Below are positions 23,844 through 35,075 of a DNA stretch of 56,221 bases, piece after piece. The stretch lies in contig AJFK01000418.1 in NCBI GenBank assembly GCA_000467715.1, positions 1-56,221 on the forward strand. Reading direction: 5' to 3'. Source of the DNA: Hysterium pulicare CBS 123377 (taxonomy: Eukaryota > Ascomycota > Dothideomycetes > Hysteriales > Hysteriaceae). Under the pieces are notes generated by a model. The model searched no databases and was not told the origin of the DNA. It saw nothing but the letters and a program-made list of their open reading frames with translations. The translations under genes were made by a program, and so were the position numbers. Numbering within the stretch: position 1 is the first letter of the stretch; every line of letters begins with the position of its first letter.

Positions 23844-24249
23844 CGTTCGTGTCCTCCTGATGCACTGCAGGGTCGGCCTATGCAGCAATGCGCGGCTAGG
23901 CGATGCAGATGCAGGAGTAGTGAATGGTCGACTCGCTGATGGTGAAGAATTGGGTACATGTTAGGGCGATCGACAGACGACATGCCAAGAGCGGAGCGCC
24001 CCGCCCCCGCAATGTCACCGGCATGGTGAACGTCATTTCGTCATAGTGCATGTCACTCACATGCAATGCACCCATCATTCATCGTGACACTAAAGGTGAC
24101 AGAATCGTCATTGTGCAGACCGATTGACTTCCTCCCTTCATCTATTACCATCCTCAATCCCTCACCCAATTGACTTCGACCAACATCAATTCACATCAAT
24201 TCCCTCTCGATTCTCCTGTTCAACGATCAATTGACCTCAACTCACAAAA
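23844..24249. promoter_or_regulatory. Divergent promoter between PCC1 and the small mitochondrial protein gene
   Basis: These 406 bases lie between two divergent start codons. The plus-strand leader is C/T-rich and contains three ATCAATT copies (24185-24191, 24195-24201, 24226-24232) within 50 bases of the downstream ATG, plus a related CAATTGAC at about 24167. CATGCAATG-like words occur near 24050-24070. No classical TATA box is obvious. Shared control of the two genes is possible but unproven. Confidence 0.45.
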
Positions 24250-24876
24250 ATGGCATCTCAATCTCCCTCAGAATTCCTGACCTTCTACCGCCGCCTCTCT
24301 ACACACCCGTCAATCCGCTCATCCCTCTCATCAAGACCACTATCACGCACTTCATTCCAAAGAACCGCCGTCCAACCCACCTACACCCGTGCCTTCTCAC
24401 TGTCATCACGCCTGAGAACAGACCAGTATGACAAAAACACATCCAAAGATCATGCCTCAAAGAGCAACGATGATCTGAATGTGCAAGTCGACGCGGCGAA
24501 GAAGGGACAAGCGTAAGCCGATTGTCCCCCATGGGCGCCATTGTATGCGTTTCTGCATGTCTCCTTGGTTCGCTATTTAGGACCCGTTTATGTGCCTCAT
24601 TCATATACTCTCGCAATCCCATTTCACCGCTTTTTGTCCGCTCTGCAATACTTGGTGCTCTTCCATTGGGTAGTGTTCAAGGAAGAAGAAGGTGCAATAG
24701 ATGAGATAGATCGATAGGCTAACGTTCATAGCGACAGATCCAAACAAGACGGAACAGGTGGTAACGCAACTGGAGGGCGCGACACGAACAGCAGTGCGCA
24801 GAAAGCCCAAAATGAGCATCCCGAGGCACCCGATACTATCGGTATGCAAGACGAACGTGGTGGAAAGGGCGTTTAA
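24250..24876 (+). CDS. Small predicted mitochondrial protein, two exons
   Basis: Exons are 24250-24512 and 24738-24876, giving 133 residues. The 225-bp intron begins GTAAGC and ends with a CTAAC branch sequence and GACAG; the join is phase 2. The first 56 residues (MASQSPSEFLTFYRRLSTHP, then repeated Ser/Arg with no acidic residue beyond Glu8) form a typical mitochondrial targeting presequence ending near RAFSLSSRLR. The mature part is very hydrophilic, rich in Lys, Asp, Asn and Gly, ends in DTIGMQDERGGKGV, and has no membrane span. Small Lys/Asp-rich mitochondrial proteins of this form are common in ascomycetes and poorly characterised; some resemble LEA/stress proteins, but I cannot assign one here. 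It is divergent from PCC1. Confidence 0.75.
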
Positions 24877-25636
24877 CCTCGTGGCAAAGGAGTTTCCTTG
24901 GGGATTTGAGACATGTATTGTACGATATTCGAAGAGGGATTACCGAGGGATTCGGGCCTAGGTAGTGGAGTGCAGGACTCTTTTTTAGTATTGTACCATA
25001 TGGCGTTACCGATCTGCTAGATACATTTGCATGGCGTAAACTGCAGAGATAGGATGGCTACTTCCTCTGCTGCCTTAGAATATATATGACTTCATAACAG
25101 AGCTTAATAGCCAAATTCCGGGTTCCCATTGATTACAATATGATATTTATTATTGTATCTTTCTGGCAGGACAAAAGCGATGTTAGTTTTTGGCTTATCA
25201 CTGATTCTGTATCGAGAGGCGAACTCCCGTTGAGTCCCATCACGAAGTTCAATTTGAACTCTGTAAACAGCATGAACATTCCTATCCAAAACACCACTTA
25301 TCGGAACTTATTGTATTTTCTACAGAAGGCAAAAATAGGCTCTGATATATTCTTCGCTTGTATTCCACTTCAAGCATTAATAGACTTCATAGACTTCAGT
25401 TAGCAGTGTAAAGCTCAATCCAGCTCTACAAACGATCATAACATTTGTCTATCTAAAAATACAACCCCTTACTAATACTTTTACCAGAAGTCGTCTCTCA
25501 TAGCCTTCGGCATCTTGAAGACTGGTATAGTATGAAACCAAGTTTAACCATCCCCGATTCCTACACGAAACCCAAAGAGGCCATAGCTGGCCTATCTCAT
25601 TCCTTCCTTTCTTCTAAGGCTCAATCAACCCTCACT
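24877..25636. other. Intergenic region
   Basis: This lies between the mitochondrial protein gene (+) and REX3 (-), whose 3' ends face each other. A 61-codon minus-strand frame at 25104-25289 looks somewhat protein-like but has a stop immediately upstream and no start, so it is at best a relic. Otherwise the sequence is A/T-rich with no gene seen. Confidence 0.5.
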
Positions 25637-27745
25637 TCAGCCGCCTCCATCATCCGCCTCGGCCTCCACCTCCTCCGTATCCCCATCATCCGCCGCTCCA
25701 TCCAACTGCGCCATACTCCTAGTCCTCTTCATCTTCTTCGGTCCCTTAGGCGCCCTCGCCAACGGATCAATCTCACTAGGTGGTAGCGGCGCCGGCATCC
25801 TCTCCACACCAACCCCCATCCCCACCGCAGTCCCCATCTCCGGCGGCAGCGGAGGATAGAACTCCCCATCTCTAGCCGTCCACCCTTCATACTGCAACTT
25901 CTTCCACTCCTTGGCAACCTTGAACCTGACCAACTCCCCCGCCGCTCTGGCGTCCTCAAGACTATCATGCCCCGCGGCACCCGCTTGCTGGATATCGAGA
26001 TCTAGATATCGTTTCGAGAGAGCGCGAAGGCCGTTTCGTACGGGGAGACCCGCTGGATGAGGGAACAAGATTATAGTATCTACGATTGTGGGGTGGATGA
26101 GTCGGATAGAGTTTAAATCGTTTTCGAGCGCGTGGCCTAGAAGCGGTGTATCCGCGGAGATATGTGAGAGGAAGAGATCACGGGCTGCAGCAGGTGAAGA
26201 CATGATTTGGAGGTTTGAGGAGTCCGTGGTTGGGTTTGCGGGATCGAAGTCTGGAGCGTTGAAGAATTGGTTGGGTTGTACGCCCGAGAAGCGTGTGTTT
26301 AGGTCGAGTATTTGGCCGAGGGGGCGGACGAGAACGTCGATTAGGGGCGTGTGGGTAGGCCAGGTGACGGCGGTTAGACGGATAAGTTCGAGGCCGTGGC
26401 ATGTGTAGCCCATTTCGCAATCGAAACAAACGGCGAGGTTGGGTTTTGTGTTGAGGTTGAAGGGGGTTTCTTTGAATGCCATGATCGAGGCTAGGCGCTT
26501 TGCTTCGGAGACCTTGAAGACGTGTGTGTCGTGCATGGTGCAGCCGGGCGATCCCATCACTTCGTTGCAGCATGAGAAGCGTGTTTCTGCTGCCGGCTGT
26601 CCCTTTTCCCTCTTTGGAAATACGCGTTTTCCCCAATGAAACTGGCATTTCCCATCAGATGTCAGAGCTCCGTCTTCACGTCGGTCGGGGAAGACTTGGA
26701 AACGGGATGAACAGCGATCACAGACTTCCCAGTTGCCTGCGGCGATGACTCCTTTACGGGCTGACTCTATCTCTTCATCAGGGAGCTGCTTCGTTACGTA
26801 GCCGTATGCATCGAGTCCATTCTGCTTCGAGACTAGACGAGAAAGCATCTTTACTTCCTCTTCCGGGTTGAGACCGGTCTCGATAGGTCCTTTAGGCTTC
26901 GGAGGAGCATTCGCTGCTTTCATTTTTTCGACTGCTTTCTTCCGTTCGTCTATCCAAACTGGCAGTGCCATCTTCTTTAAAACGGCGATGCGCATTTTGA
27001 TGACGTTTGGGTAGACGGCGGCTTTGCCGATAGCTGTTTGCTCCTCTTCGTCCATCGCCATCCTGATCACTTCGTTCTCGGTGAGATGGAGAGCTTTCAC
27101 TTCGGGATCGGAGCTCTTGGAAACTTCAGAATTGAGCTTAGCCATGTATTCGTGTAGCTTCAGAATAAGAGCGCGTCTTGTGGCGAATTGGGCCGGATCT
27201 CTTGGAACCGTACGTGGAGTTAAAGTCTCTTTTGGCTCTGGCTTTGGAGCACTGAGACTGTGATAGCATTTTGTTAGTCTGGGCTCCGAGAACAGAGACA
27301 AGAGCTCAATAGTAAGTCAATATACTAACGTTAATGCTTTTGCTTTCAAGCCAGTCGGCGGAGGGGAGACAGATCTCTTCGCTGATTGCAAGATTCTCTC
27401 GGCCTTTGTCGGTGGTAGTGTATACTTTGTACCGCCGTTGCTCTGGGCATTACTTTGTAGTGGCGTTGTGGTTCCCTTTGAAGCGAGAACTCCAACAAAG
27501 GCGGTTTGCTGTGGCTTTTCAGATGATGGTCGGCTGGCTTGAGACACGGAATCCTTTGTGCCATTCTCAAGTTTTCGTCTCTTGAAATCTCCTCGCTCGT
27601 CATTAGAGCTGTCTGCTGTCTGCTTGACATTGACTACATTGATATAGCCCGGCGTGATGTCGTGTGCGAACATGCAGTTCGGTAATCGACATCTGACGCC
27701 TTCGGGACATTGGTATTTCCCGAAGGAGCTCTTGGTAGACCACAT
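25637..27745 (-). CDS. REX3: RNA exonuclease 3 (REX3), DEDD 3'-5' exonuclease
   Basis: Exons are 27330-27745 and 25637-27257, giving 678 residues; the 72-bp intron runs from GTTAGT to CACAG. The start at 27745 (MWSTKSSFGKYQC) is preferred because it precedes a CCCH zinc finger: C13, C19, C24, H28 with C-x5-C-x4-C-x3-H spacing. A second Cys/His cluster (WEVCDRCSSRF, GKCQFHWG, FSCCNEVMGSPGC) lies near residues 318-378. The exonuclease domain has CFDCEMG (Asp418, Glu420), GHALENDL (Asp519) and HDSLEDARA (His569, Asp574), a full DEDDh set, so it should be active. The C-terminus is low complexity and acidic. In yeast Rex3 trims RNase MRP RNA and other small RNAs. It is divergent from the lipase gene, 818 bp apart. 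Confidence 0.93.
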
Positions 27746-28563
27746 TTTTAAAGTGAAGTAGACTTGGAATCGCAAGGTTTGAGAAGTGAAGGCAAGACCG
27801 GTTTCAGAGCATTAAGTCATGTGGTGTGGTGGAGGCCAGGACCTGAAAAAGGAAAGCACAAAGATTCCCAATGAAGTCGAGAAGCTCCTGGTTCGATAGC
27901 CTTAATAGCTTTGGCGCAGGTGAACATATGAAGGCTGGTCCATTGAATGCCAGCAAAAGTTCAGCGAAATGAACGGCTCAAGCTTGCGCAAACAGCTATG
28001 GCGGTGAGCCTTTCCCCAAACCTCAAGAAAGACCAAGCTCAGCCGGGAGTTTAGTAGGCGATCTCTTCAGCTCTTTTGCTCTTCGGAGCCTCCCATGGAC
28101 TTTGCTCGATGATGCTGGATCGAATAAAGTTGTTGTCGGCGTAACTAGGCCGTCAGCTATTCACTCGTGTTATTAGCAGCGGAGGAGCCGTACGGTGAGC
28201 AAGATAGAACAACGCTAGCAGGAACCAAAAGTGTTCATGATGTGGTTTGAAGGTCGATTGACCAGTCGTTTCTAGAGTCTTTGAAAGCATTCACTATGCT
28301 CACTTAGGCGGTCGAATGTTGTTCCCGAGCAAGAGGAAAAGTGTGGCGCAAGCTCCCGTAAATCCGACCACCGAGCCGTGGCGTGGGCCTGGACTGCGTC
28401 ACCACCGGACAGCTGAAAGGCTTGAAGCCATGAAGTCCATGACGGTGCTTGTTTCGTCCGCCGGGCGAGAAGGCGCCCGGTTGGCGGGCCGCCCTTCACC
28501 ATATTTTAATACTCTACACGCCCCCTTTCCAGCAGTATAGAATCGGTCTTGTATCAAGTCGCA
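27746..28563. promoter_or_regulatory. Divergent intergenic region, REX3 / lipase
   Basis: This 818-bp interval holds both 5' flanks. No gene is supported; the short open frames at 28272-28540 lie across the likely lipase promoter. I could not identify a specific regulator site. Confidence 0.4.
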
Positions 28564-30064
28564 ATGGGAGCAGAAATGGACAGTCGCGCGCCCGCATCGA
28601 TCGATCATCTTTGTGTTCTTGTTCACGGGTGAGTTCAATCAACCAACAGCCACACTGGATATCGAAGTGCGATCAAGCAGATGTCGATATCTTTCCCGAC
28701 GTGTACTCATCTATTGAGTTTACTTTATCTTTCAGAATCCTCACTGACAGGTGTGGAATAGACTCTGGGGAAACCCCGATCATTTATGGTACCTCGCCGA
28801 ACAACTCCGCGCAAAGTCGCCCAACCTCCACGTCCTCGTGGCCAAGCGCAATTCTGGAAGCTTTACATACGATGGGATAGAATTGGGCGGAGAACGAGTC
28901 GCGAACGAAATCGAAGAGGCACTGGAAGAACTAGCCAGGGGTGGACACCAAGTCACGAAGATCAGTGTGATAGGATATTCATTAGGAGGCCTGGTCTCAA
29001 GATACGCCATCGGGCTGCTATATCACAAAGGATGGTTTGAAAAGCTAGAACCCGTGGTATGTACACTCAGTGCGTAGAATCCAACTCAGACGACATTTTG
29101 CTCACGAATGTAGAACTTCACGACGTTCGCTACACCGCATCTGGGCGTACGAACACCACGCCGCGGTATTCGTAGCCATTTGTGGAATGTCTTGGGAGCA
29201 AGATTGCTTTCCATGTCCGGGAGACAACTGTTCATGATCGATTCTTTCCGCGATACCGGCCGACCGCTCATTTCACTCCTTGCCGATTCGGACAGTATAT
29301 TCATACGAGGGCTTGAACAATTTAAACATAAGAGCCTATATGCGAACATTGTCAACGATCGATCAGTACCCTTTTATACTGCCAACTTCTCAAGAACGGA
29401 TCCCTTCGTCAACCTTGATGTTATCAAAGTAAACCACCTGAAAGGCTACGAGCCGATCCTGTTAGATCCCGGAAACCCGGTAACATCAAAAGAGAAAGAA
29501 GACATATTACCAACGGTCTCCCAACGTCTTGCACAAACCCAGGCCATGCTTCGCGGCGTTCCCATCTTAGCCCTTCTTATGATTCTCATACCCGTCGGCT
29601 CAACCGTCTTCGTCATGAGCTCAGCATTCCAGTCAGTACGAAGCCGCCAACGCATACGTTTACACGAAGAAGGAAAAGCAGGAATCGATTCGGCAGCCTA
29701 CCGCATTCCCGTTATGCTAGACCGAGTCCGCCAAGAGGCAGAGGATATGTTCGAGAACGTGAACAATACTCAAAGTCAGGAATACCTCCCACTCGGAAGT
29801 GAAGAACTTGCTTCCCCCGCAAGCCCGACATCTACGGCATCACGAGAGAAGTCCGGAGGGCAGCCGGAATTCCCAACGCTGGCACTGACATCGGCGCAAT
29901 TTGCGATTATTCAGTCCATGGAACAAGTGGGCTTCAAGAAATACCCTGTTTATATTCAAAGCGAGAGGCATAGTCATGCTTCAATCATCGTTCGAAAGAA
30001 GTGGTCGCCATCCGACGATGGCAAAATCGTTGTTAGGCACTGGCTTGATAACCTTGAAATCTAG
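28564..30064 (+). CDS. ROG1/LPL1-type serine lipase (DUF676 alpha/beta hydrolase)
   Basis: Exons are 28564-28628, 28762-29056 and 29114-30064, giving 436 residues. The first acceptor was chosen at AATAG 28761 because it restores the family motif HLCVLVHGLWGNPDHLWYL; the earlier CAG at 28750 breaks frame. The nucleophile motif is GYSLGG with Ser95. FATPHLGVRTP follows in exon 3, and DRSVPFYTA and VNHLKGYEP are other family landmarks; the catalytic Asp and His probably lie there. A membrane-associated hydrophobic stretch (VPILALLMILIPVGSTVFVM) near residue 275 and a C-terminal soluble domain match yeast Lpl1 (YOR059C), a lipid-droplet phospholipase, better than Rog1. Expected role: lipid droplet or membrane phospholipid turnover. 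It ends 480 bp from the convergent MFS gene. Confidence 0.9.
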
Positions 30065-30544
30065 ATTTGAGCATACAGCATATAGCATGTATTTCTGCAT
30101 CTCTTTCTTAATTTCTTATTCTTGCATGGGACTTTGGAGCAGTTATAGATAAAGCATTGGAGGTCCGGTTTCAGCGAAGGCATAGATTCATGATATAATT
30201 GTTCTCGTATGTCGTCGCATAACAGACAGCGGCATGATTTTCTTTTCCGTCCGTTCGTAAATCATAAGGTGTTGTAGTATACCCAGTAGAAGGCGTTTTC
30301 TCGTTGTGTGCATTATATCATAAGTCGAGTCCTACGAATCTTCTTCCCCACTAGACCTGCAGAATAGTGAGTGCCTCATGAGGTGTGAATACCCCCCGGT
30401 CTTCATCACGCCGCTTCCTATCCACCGATCAGGATCTGAATGCGACAGGGAAGCGCAAGGCTGTAGATTAGACTTTGCAAAGATACTGGATGATTGGTAC
30501 ATGGGGGATCTAAATTAGCGTATGTAAAAACTATTATTAAGTAC
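30065..30544. other. Intergenic region between convergent genes
   Basis: The 3' flanks of the lipase (+) and the MFS exporter (-) meet here. No gene or notable repeat is seen. Confidence 0.5.
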
Positions 30545-32133
30545 TTATCGAGTCTCATCTCTAGTCAACTCCCTCTCTAGCTCTTCTCTCTCCTCCACTG
30601 TAAGTTCACTACTCGCCTTCCCAATCTTCACACCCAAAAACATAACGACCAGCGCAAATCCAGCACAACCAACTCCAAACCAGAATGCAACCTTGTAGCT
30701 CTTTGCCAACCCCATGTGTCTCGTCTCTGTAACCGCCAAATCCGCCAACCCAAGGAAAAAGCTAATCCCCAAGAATATAATACTATTTATCAGCGCCCCA
30801 GCTAGTCCCTGTCTGGCCTTCGGCATACTCGTCGTAATGAAGATATTCGTGACAGAAAATGTGATATCAACTCCCGCCGTTGCAGCGATCATAGCGGGGA
30901 ATATGTAGGCCCAGTAATTGGGGTCTTCTGGGATTATGGCGAAAAGGAGATTTTGGATGATGTAGCAAGTCCCAGAGATGAGAAGCAGGACGGTGCCAGG
31001 CAGGAGGTGAAGGATCAACCCGCCAACGGTAGCGAGGAAGAGGCCACCGATGCACATGGGGGCAAACCACGCGGTCGACTGGAGGGGGGTTGTGTGGAGG
31101 ACTTTTTCAATACTGTGGGTGTGCTGTTAGCTTGAGTAGTGAGGGGAAAGGGGGAAGGTACTCACTAAAAACTCGAATAGAAGAGCCAGACGCCGAAAAC
31201 GCCCCATTGGAAGAATAGTGCGACTACTAAAGGTTTCATGCCCTTAACTTGGAGCATGTCGAACGGCAACAGCGGCTGCTCAGCTACCCATCCTTCAACA
31301 TAGACAGCACCAGCCAGAAACAGGCATCCAAGCACAAACGTGACTGGAATGTATGGAGTCGCCCAACCTTGTGGAGCATGCGATCCATCCGTGAGCGCGA
31401 AGACGATGAGAAGCAGTCCGGGAACAATGGTAAGGGTACCCCACCAATCCATCTTCGCTCTAGATAGCTTCGCTTCTGTTCGATCGGACGGAATTGTAAG
31501 ATACGAGGTTAGAGTGGTTATACCGACTAGGATCGATCCGATGAAGAAGTACCAGCGCCAGGTTATAACTTGGGCCGACAGTCCTGCAAAGAAGATCCCA
31601 CCAAAGAAACCGAAGGGTGCGAAGGCGCCGTAGAGGCTGAAGACGAGATTCTTTCTGGGCCCAGGTCGATAAATGCTTCCTAACAACATGATGCCAGCAG
31701 GGAGAAAGGCGGCGGGGCCCAGACCTTGCAAGGCTCGGCAGAAGATGAGCATGATATAGTTCTGACTGAATCCCGCGATGAAGGACCAGACGAGGAACCA
31801 TAGAAGTCCGGATACGAAGATCGGGAATGCGCCATACATATCAGCGAGTCGTCCAAAGGGTAACAGAACAGCTCCAGCAACAAGGGCGAAGACGCTTGCA
31901 GGCCATGTTTCGGACTGTTGTGGTATGTGAAGGGAAGAAGCTAGGGCAGGGAGGAGAAGATTGAAACCGCTGACGAAGTATTCGGCAGTGAACATTGACA
32001 TGAGGAGAGAGAAGCAGAAACCGATTTCAGTCCATATTGACCGAAACTTTTCTGGTCGAGCTCGACCGAGCTTCTCGAGCTCTGCTGGGGAATATCTGAA
32101 GTGAGTCGTCCCATTTGCCTCTACTTCTCCCAT
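30545..32133 (-). CDS. MFS transporter, drug/proton antiporter type
   Basis: Exons are 31166-32133 and 30545-31112, giving 511 residues; the 53-bp intron is GTGAGT..CACAG and splits a Tyr codon. After a 35-residue hydrophilic N-terminus the protein has 12 or more hydrophobic spans. The loop after span 2 carries GRLADMYGAFPIF, a form of the MFS signature G-x-L-a-D, and FCRALQGLGPAAFLPAGIML is the motif-B/C-like part of drug exporters of the DHA class. The family exports toxic compounds or secondary metabolites, or carries amino acids or nicotinate-like substrates; the substrate is not predictable. The C-terminus is charged (ELTVEEREELERELTRDETR). It is divergent from a Zn2Cys6 regulator, a common arrangement for an exporter and its activator. 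Confidence 0.9.
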
Positions 32134-32867
32134 AACTTAAGAGAGGAGGACAAGGGAATGGACAAGAGGAAAAGGGATTCTGTTGATGTAGATATGAGAG
32201 CTGTTCTTAGGTAAATACTAATATGGACGCGTAGTTTGACAGAATGCCAGTATAGAAAAAAATGAGGACTGAAAGGGGGACGTATGATGAGATAAAAAAT
32301 GCTACACCACGGTGGTGGCCATTTGTCCTATATGGAGGCATCATGTTCAATTCGCGATTTATCATCCGTTACATTAGTCAATGGAAACAGCACGGCCTTG
32401 ACGGCCGGAGACACGGTAGGGCGTCATGAAAACGTGAAAGAGCAGGAGTCAAAGAAGGTCGGCCCTAATGTGAAGCTTGTCTCTTGGCTTCTCTTTGAGG
32501 TTTGGCGTTGTTTAATGGATTCGCGCCACAGAGCTGACAAAATCTCTTCGGGCCGAGGATTCAACATCACATCAACCCCAAATGACGGCCCATCATGTTA
32601 GGACACTGTACAAACATATTCAATCCTTCAGAAGAACCCAACGGACATAACAAGCCAGTATTAGGCCTCAACTATGGACCTGAGGCTTGCACTTTTCCAA
32701 GCTACCCCATAATAGAGTCTCATCCTTCTGGTCAGGCCGGTCAAGGCTTCAGATGGTAATCGATGTTCATTGCTCAATGCAGATTCCAATAGGGCTTCGC
32801 AGGCCGAGTACTCACCCTTAAGACCTGGGCTACATAACTTTCTCGCCTCCTATTCCCACCGCTCCCG
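32134..32867. promoter_or_regulatory. Shared promoter of the MFS exporter and Zn2Cys6 regulator
   Basis: These 734 bp separate two divergent starts. Candidate Zn2Cys6 sites are a CGGCCG at 32402-32407, a direct CGG-N5-CGG (32406-32408 and 32414-32416) and a CGG-N1-CCG at 32549-32555. Such triplets are what this regulator class binds, but CGG is frequent by chance, so this is a weak inference. A near-palindrome CACCACGGTGGTG lies at about 32303-32315. Confidence 0.4.
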
Positions 32868-34597
32868 ATGGCCTCTAAGCCATGCCACACCTGTCGCAGG
32901 CGTCGTCTAAGATGTGACAAGTCACTTCCTATGTGCCAAAAATGTATCCATTCTGGTGTCGAATGTCTTGGATATGGAAAGCTATTCCTTTGGAATGATG
33001 GAGTCGCTAGCCGGGGGAAGATGATGGGAAAGACTTTCCCGCAAAGTAGCCCCAAAATCTCAAACTCTTCTACCTCACCGGTTCGTATGTCATCACCGCC
33101 AGAGGATTCCTATCATGATGCGGCATGTTATTTGCCTACATCTTCGGATCCAGGGCTTGCACAGTCGCTCGTTCCAACCCAATATCCCGCAGGACAGGAC
33201 CACAAAGAAGCCAGCATCTTCCTGCATTGGTCCTTAATCGATCCACTTGTTAAAGATCTCAGCCCGAACTTACGCTACTACGTGTTCCACTATGTATCGC
33301 AGATATGCGAAGACTTAGTAGTCTATGACTTGCCCGGCAAGAATCCAATGCGCGATCTGGTTCCAGCCACGGCAGAATACCCTCTTCTCCTCCATGCCAT
33401 AATTGCGAATTCAGCTTTCCATGTTTACAATATCTCCCGAGAACCAATCAATTCTACCTCCTATCAAAACCCAAGGCCTTGTCTCGTAGCTTACTATCAG
33501 GCAATTACTAGATTCGGTGGGCCTTTCAAGTCTTCGTACCGAGATGCTCTTGTAGCAAAGCAGCAAGCGCTATCCTTATTGAATAAAGCAATCAAGTCGC
33601 TTAATGAGTCGAATATTGATATAATTTTGGCAGCGATCATGCTATTTATCAATTACGACCTCATCGAATCTGGGAAGGATAGTTGGAAGGTACACGTAGA
33701 GGGAGCAAGTAGACTTATAAATTTACTCGGAAACTTGGAAGATGGAAGAGGTGGATGGTCTTCGATGAGTGCCTTACGGAAGTGTCTTATCTCAGACACC
33801 TTGGTGTATGTTCTGCCTCATGAACTCTCTAATGTAACCCACTCGAGCACACGTTGACTTTCTATAGTTTCTGCATTCTTGGTTCTACATTGTCAGGCTC
33901 TGGGAGTCCTAAGATATCTCTTCCCAGCTCCATCGACATGGATGAAATTCTCAGCTACACGGAAACGAATAATTACCTTTCCTGCCCCGCCCCTCTCCTG
34001 CGGATCATGCTCAAGTCTTTTGAACTACAAGATGTGAGCAGCGACCTGCAGTTGGAGGTACAAGGCGACGTGGATTTCATTGAAGAACGAGCGAGAGACC
34101 TCATCGAAGCTGCCCTTGCATTCAATCCACTTGAATGGGCTTCTGCGTTCCAGCCGACATCTCCAGCCGAAGACCTTCAACAACGTATTCGCATAGCCTC
34201 AGCCCATAAATCGGCTGTATGTCTTTTTATCACTCGCGCCCTCCCATATTCGTCGCCACTGTTCAACCCTTCAAGTGGGTCAAATATCATCAACCTACCA
34301 TCCCTAGCGAGCGACATAATACTTCATCTCTCTTTTATCAATCCCGGAGATGCGGTTTTCAAGTCGATTTGCTGGCCTGCTTTTCTCGCTGGTGCGGAAA
34401 CCGACATCCCCGAGCAGCGAGTATGGGTCAAAGAGCGCCTACATTTGCAGTGGTGCCATATGCAGTGGGGGTATGTTCTGACCGCCCAAGAAGTTTTGGA
34501 CCTTATCTGGAAGCGCAAAGACCACCCAGAAGAAGGTTTCAGTACTTGCTGGGTTACCGAAGTTAAACGAACGGGCACCGAGTTTCTTATTGCATGA
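32868..34597 (+). CDS. Zn2Cys6 transcription factor with fungal_trans_2-like domain
   Basis: Exons are 32868-33805 and 33868-34597, giving 555 residues; the 62-bp intron is GTATGT..CTATAG. The N-terminal binuclear cluster is textbook: Cys6, Cys9, Cys16, Cys23, Cys26 and Cys33 (C-x2-C-x6-C-x6-C-x2-C-x6-C) with the basic run CRRRRLRC. A Ser/Pro linker is followed by an all-helical regulatory domain of the fungal-specific type (PF11951-like), for example ASIFLHWSLIDPLVKDLSPN, NKAIKSLNESNIDIILAAIM and the conserved FWPAF-like element CWPAFLAGAETD, then RVWVKERL. A nuclear role as a pathway-specific activator is expected. Its divergent MFS neighbour is the natural first target candidate. Confidence 0.92.
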
Positions 34598-35075
34598 TCG
34601 GCTTAGGACACACATCGCTATCACTTTACTGAAACCTAATCCTTTCAAGATTCAGATCTTGGATATTGACGCTTCTCGAGATGACTAAGTTACTCAAGTG
34701 GATCAACCGGCTTGTATCCGGGTCGAAATCAGTAGATTTAAATGCCATCATATCTGCTTTACCAGGAAAGGCTTAATAAATTCATCTAACACGAGTAATA
34801 CGGATGAAACGATCAACACGGAAGAGACGGGCAACCCAGACCGGGTAACACTTGTTCCAATAAGATTATATTCATCAATATATTTCAATGATCCTGCCCG
34901 AGGACGAACTCGTTACGACCAAAAGACTGTTTAGGGCGCAATTATATACGACAAGACTAGACCCGAGCGGCCCCCATTTGAACTCCGTTGAACTCCTTAA
35001 AGCGCTTCCACACTCGTACCCGGAACTTGACCGAACTCTTTTCCGGGTGTCCGTACTGCAGATCATGAAGAGTTC
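34598..35075. other. Intergenic region between convergent genes
   Basis: The 3' flank of the Zn2Cys6 gene (+) faces the 3' flank of the arrestin-like candidate (-). No gene is seen. Confidence 0.5.

Noticed and set aside
28751-28761. Earlier acceptor (CAG at 28750) for the lipase second exon
   Set aside because: It shifts the frame and destroys the HGLWGNPDH motif; the AATAG acceptor 11 bases later restores it.
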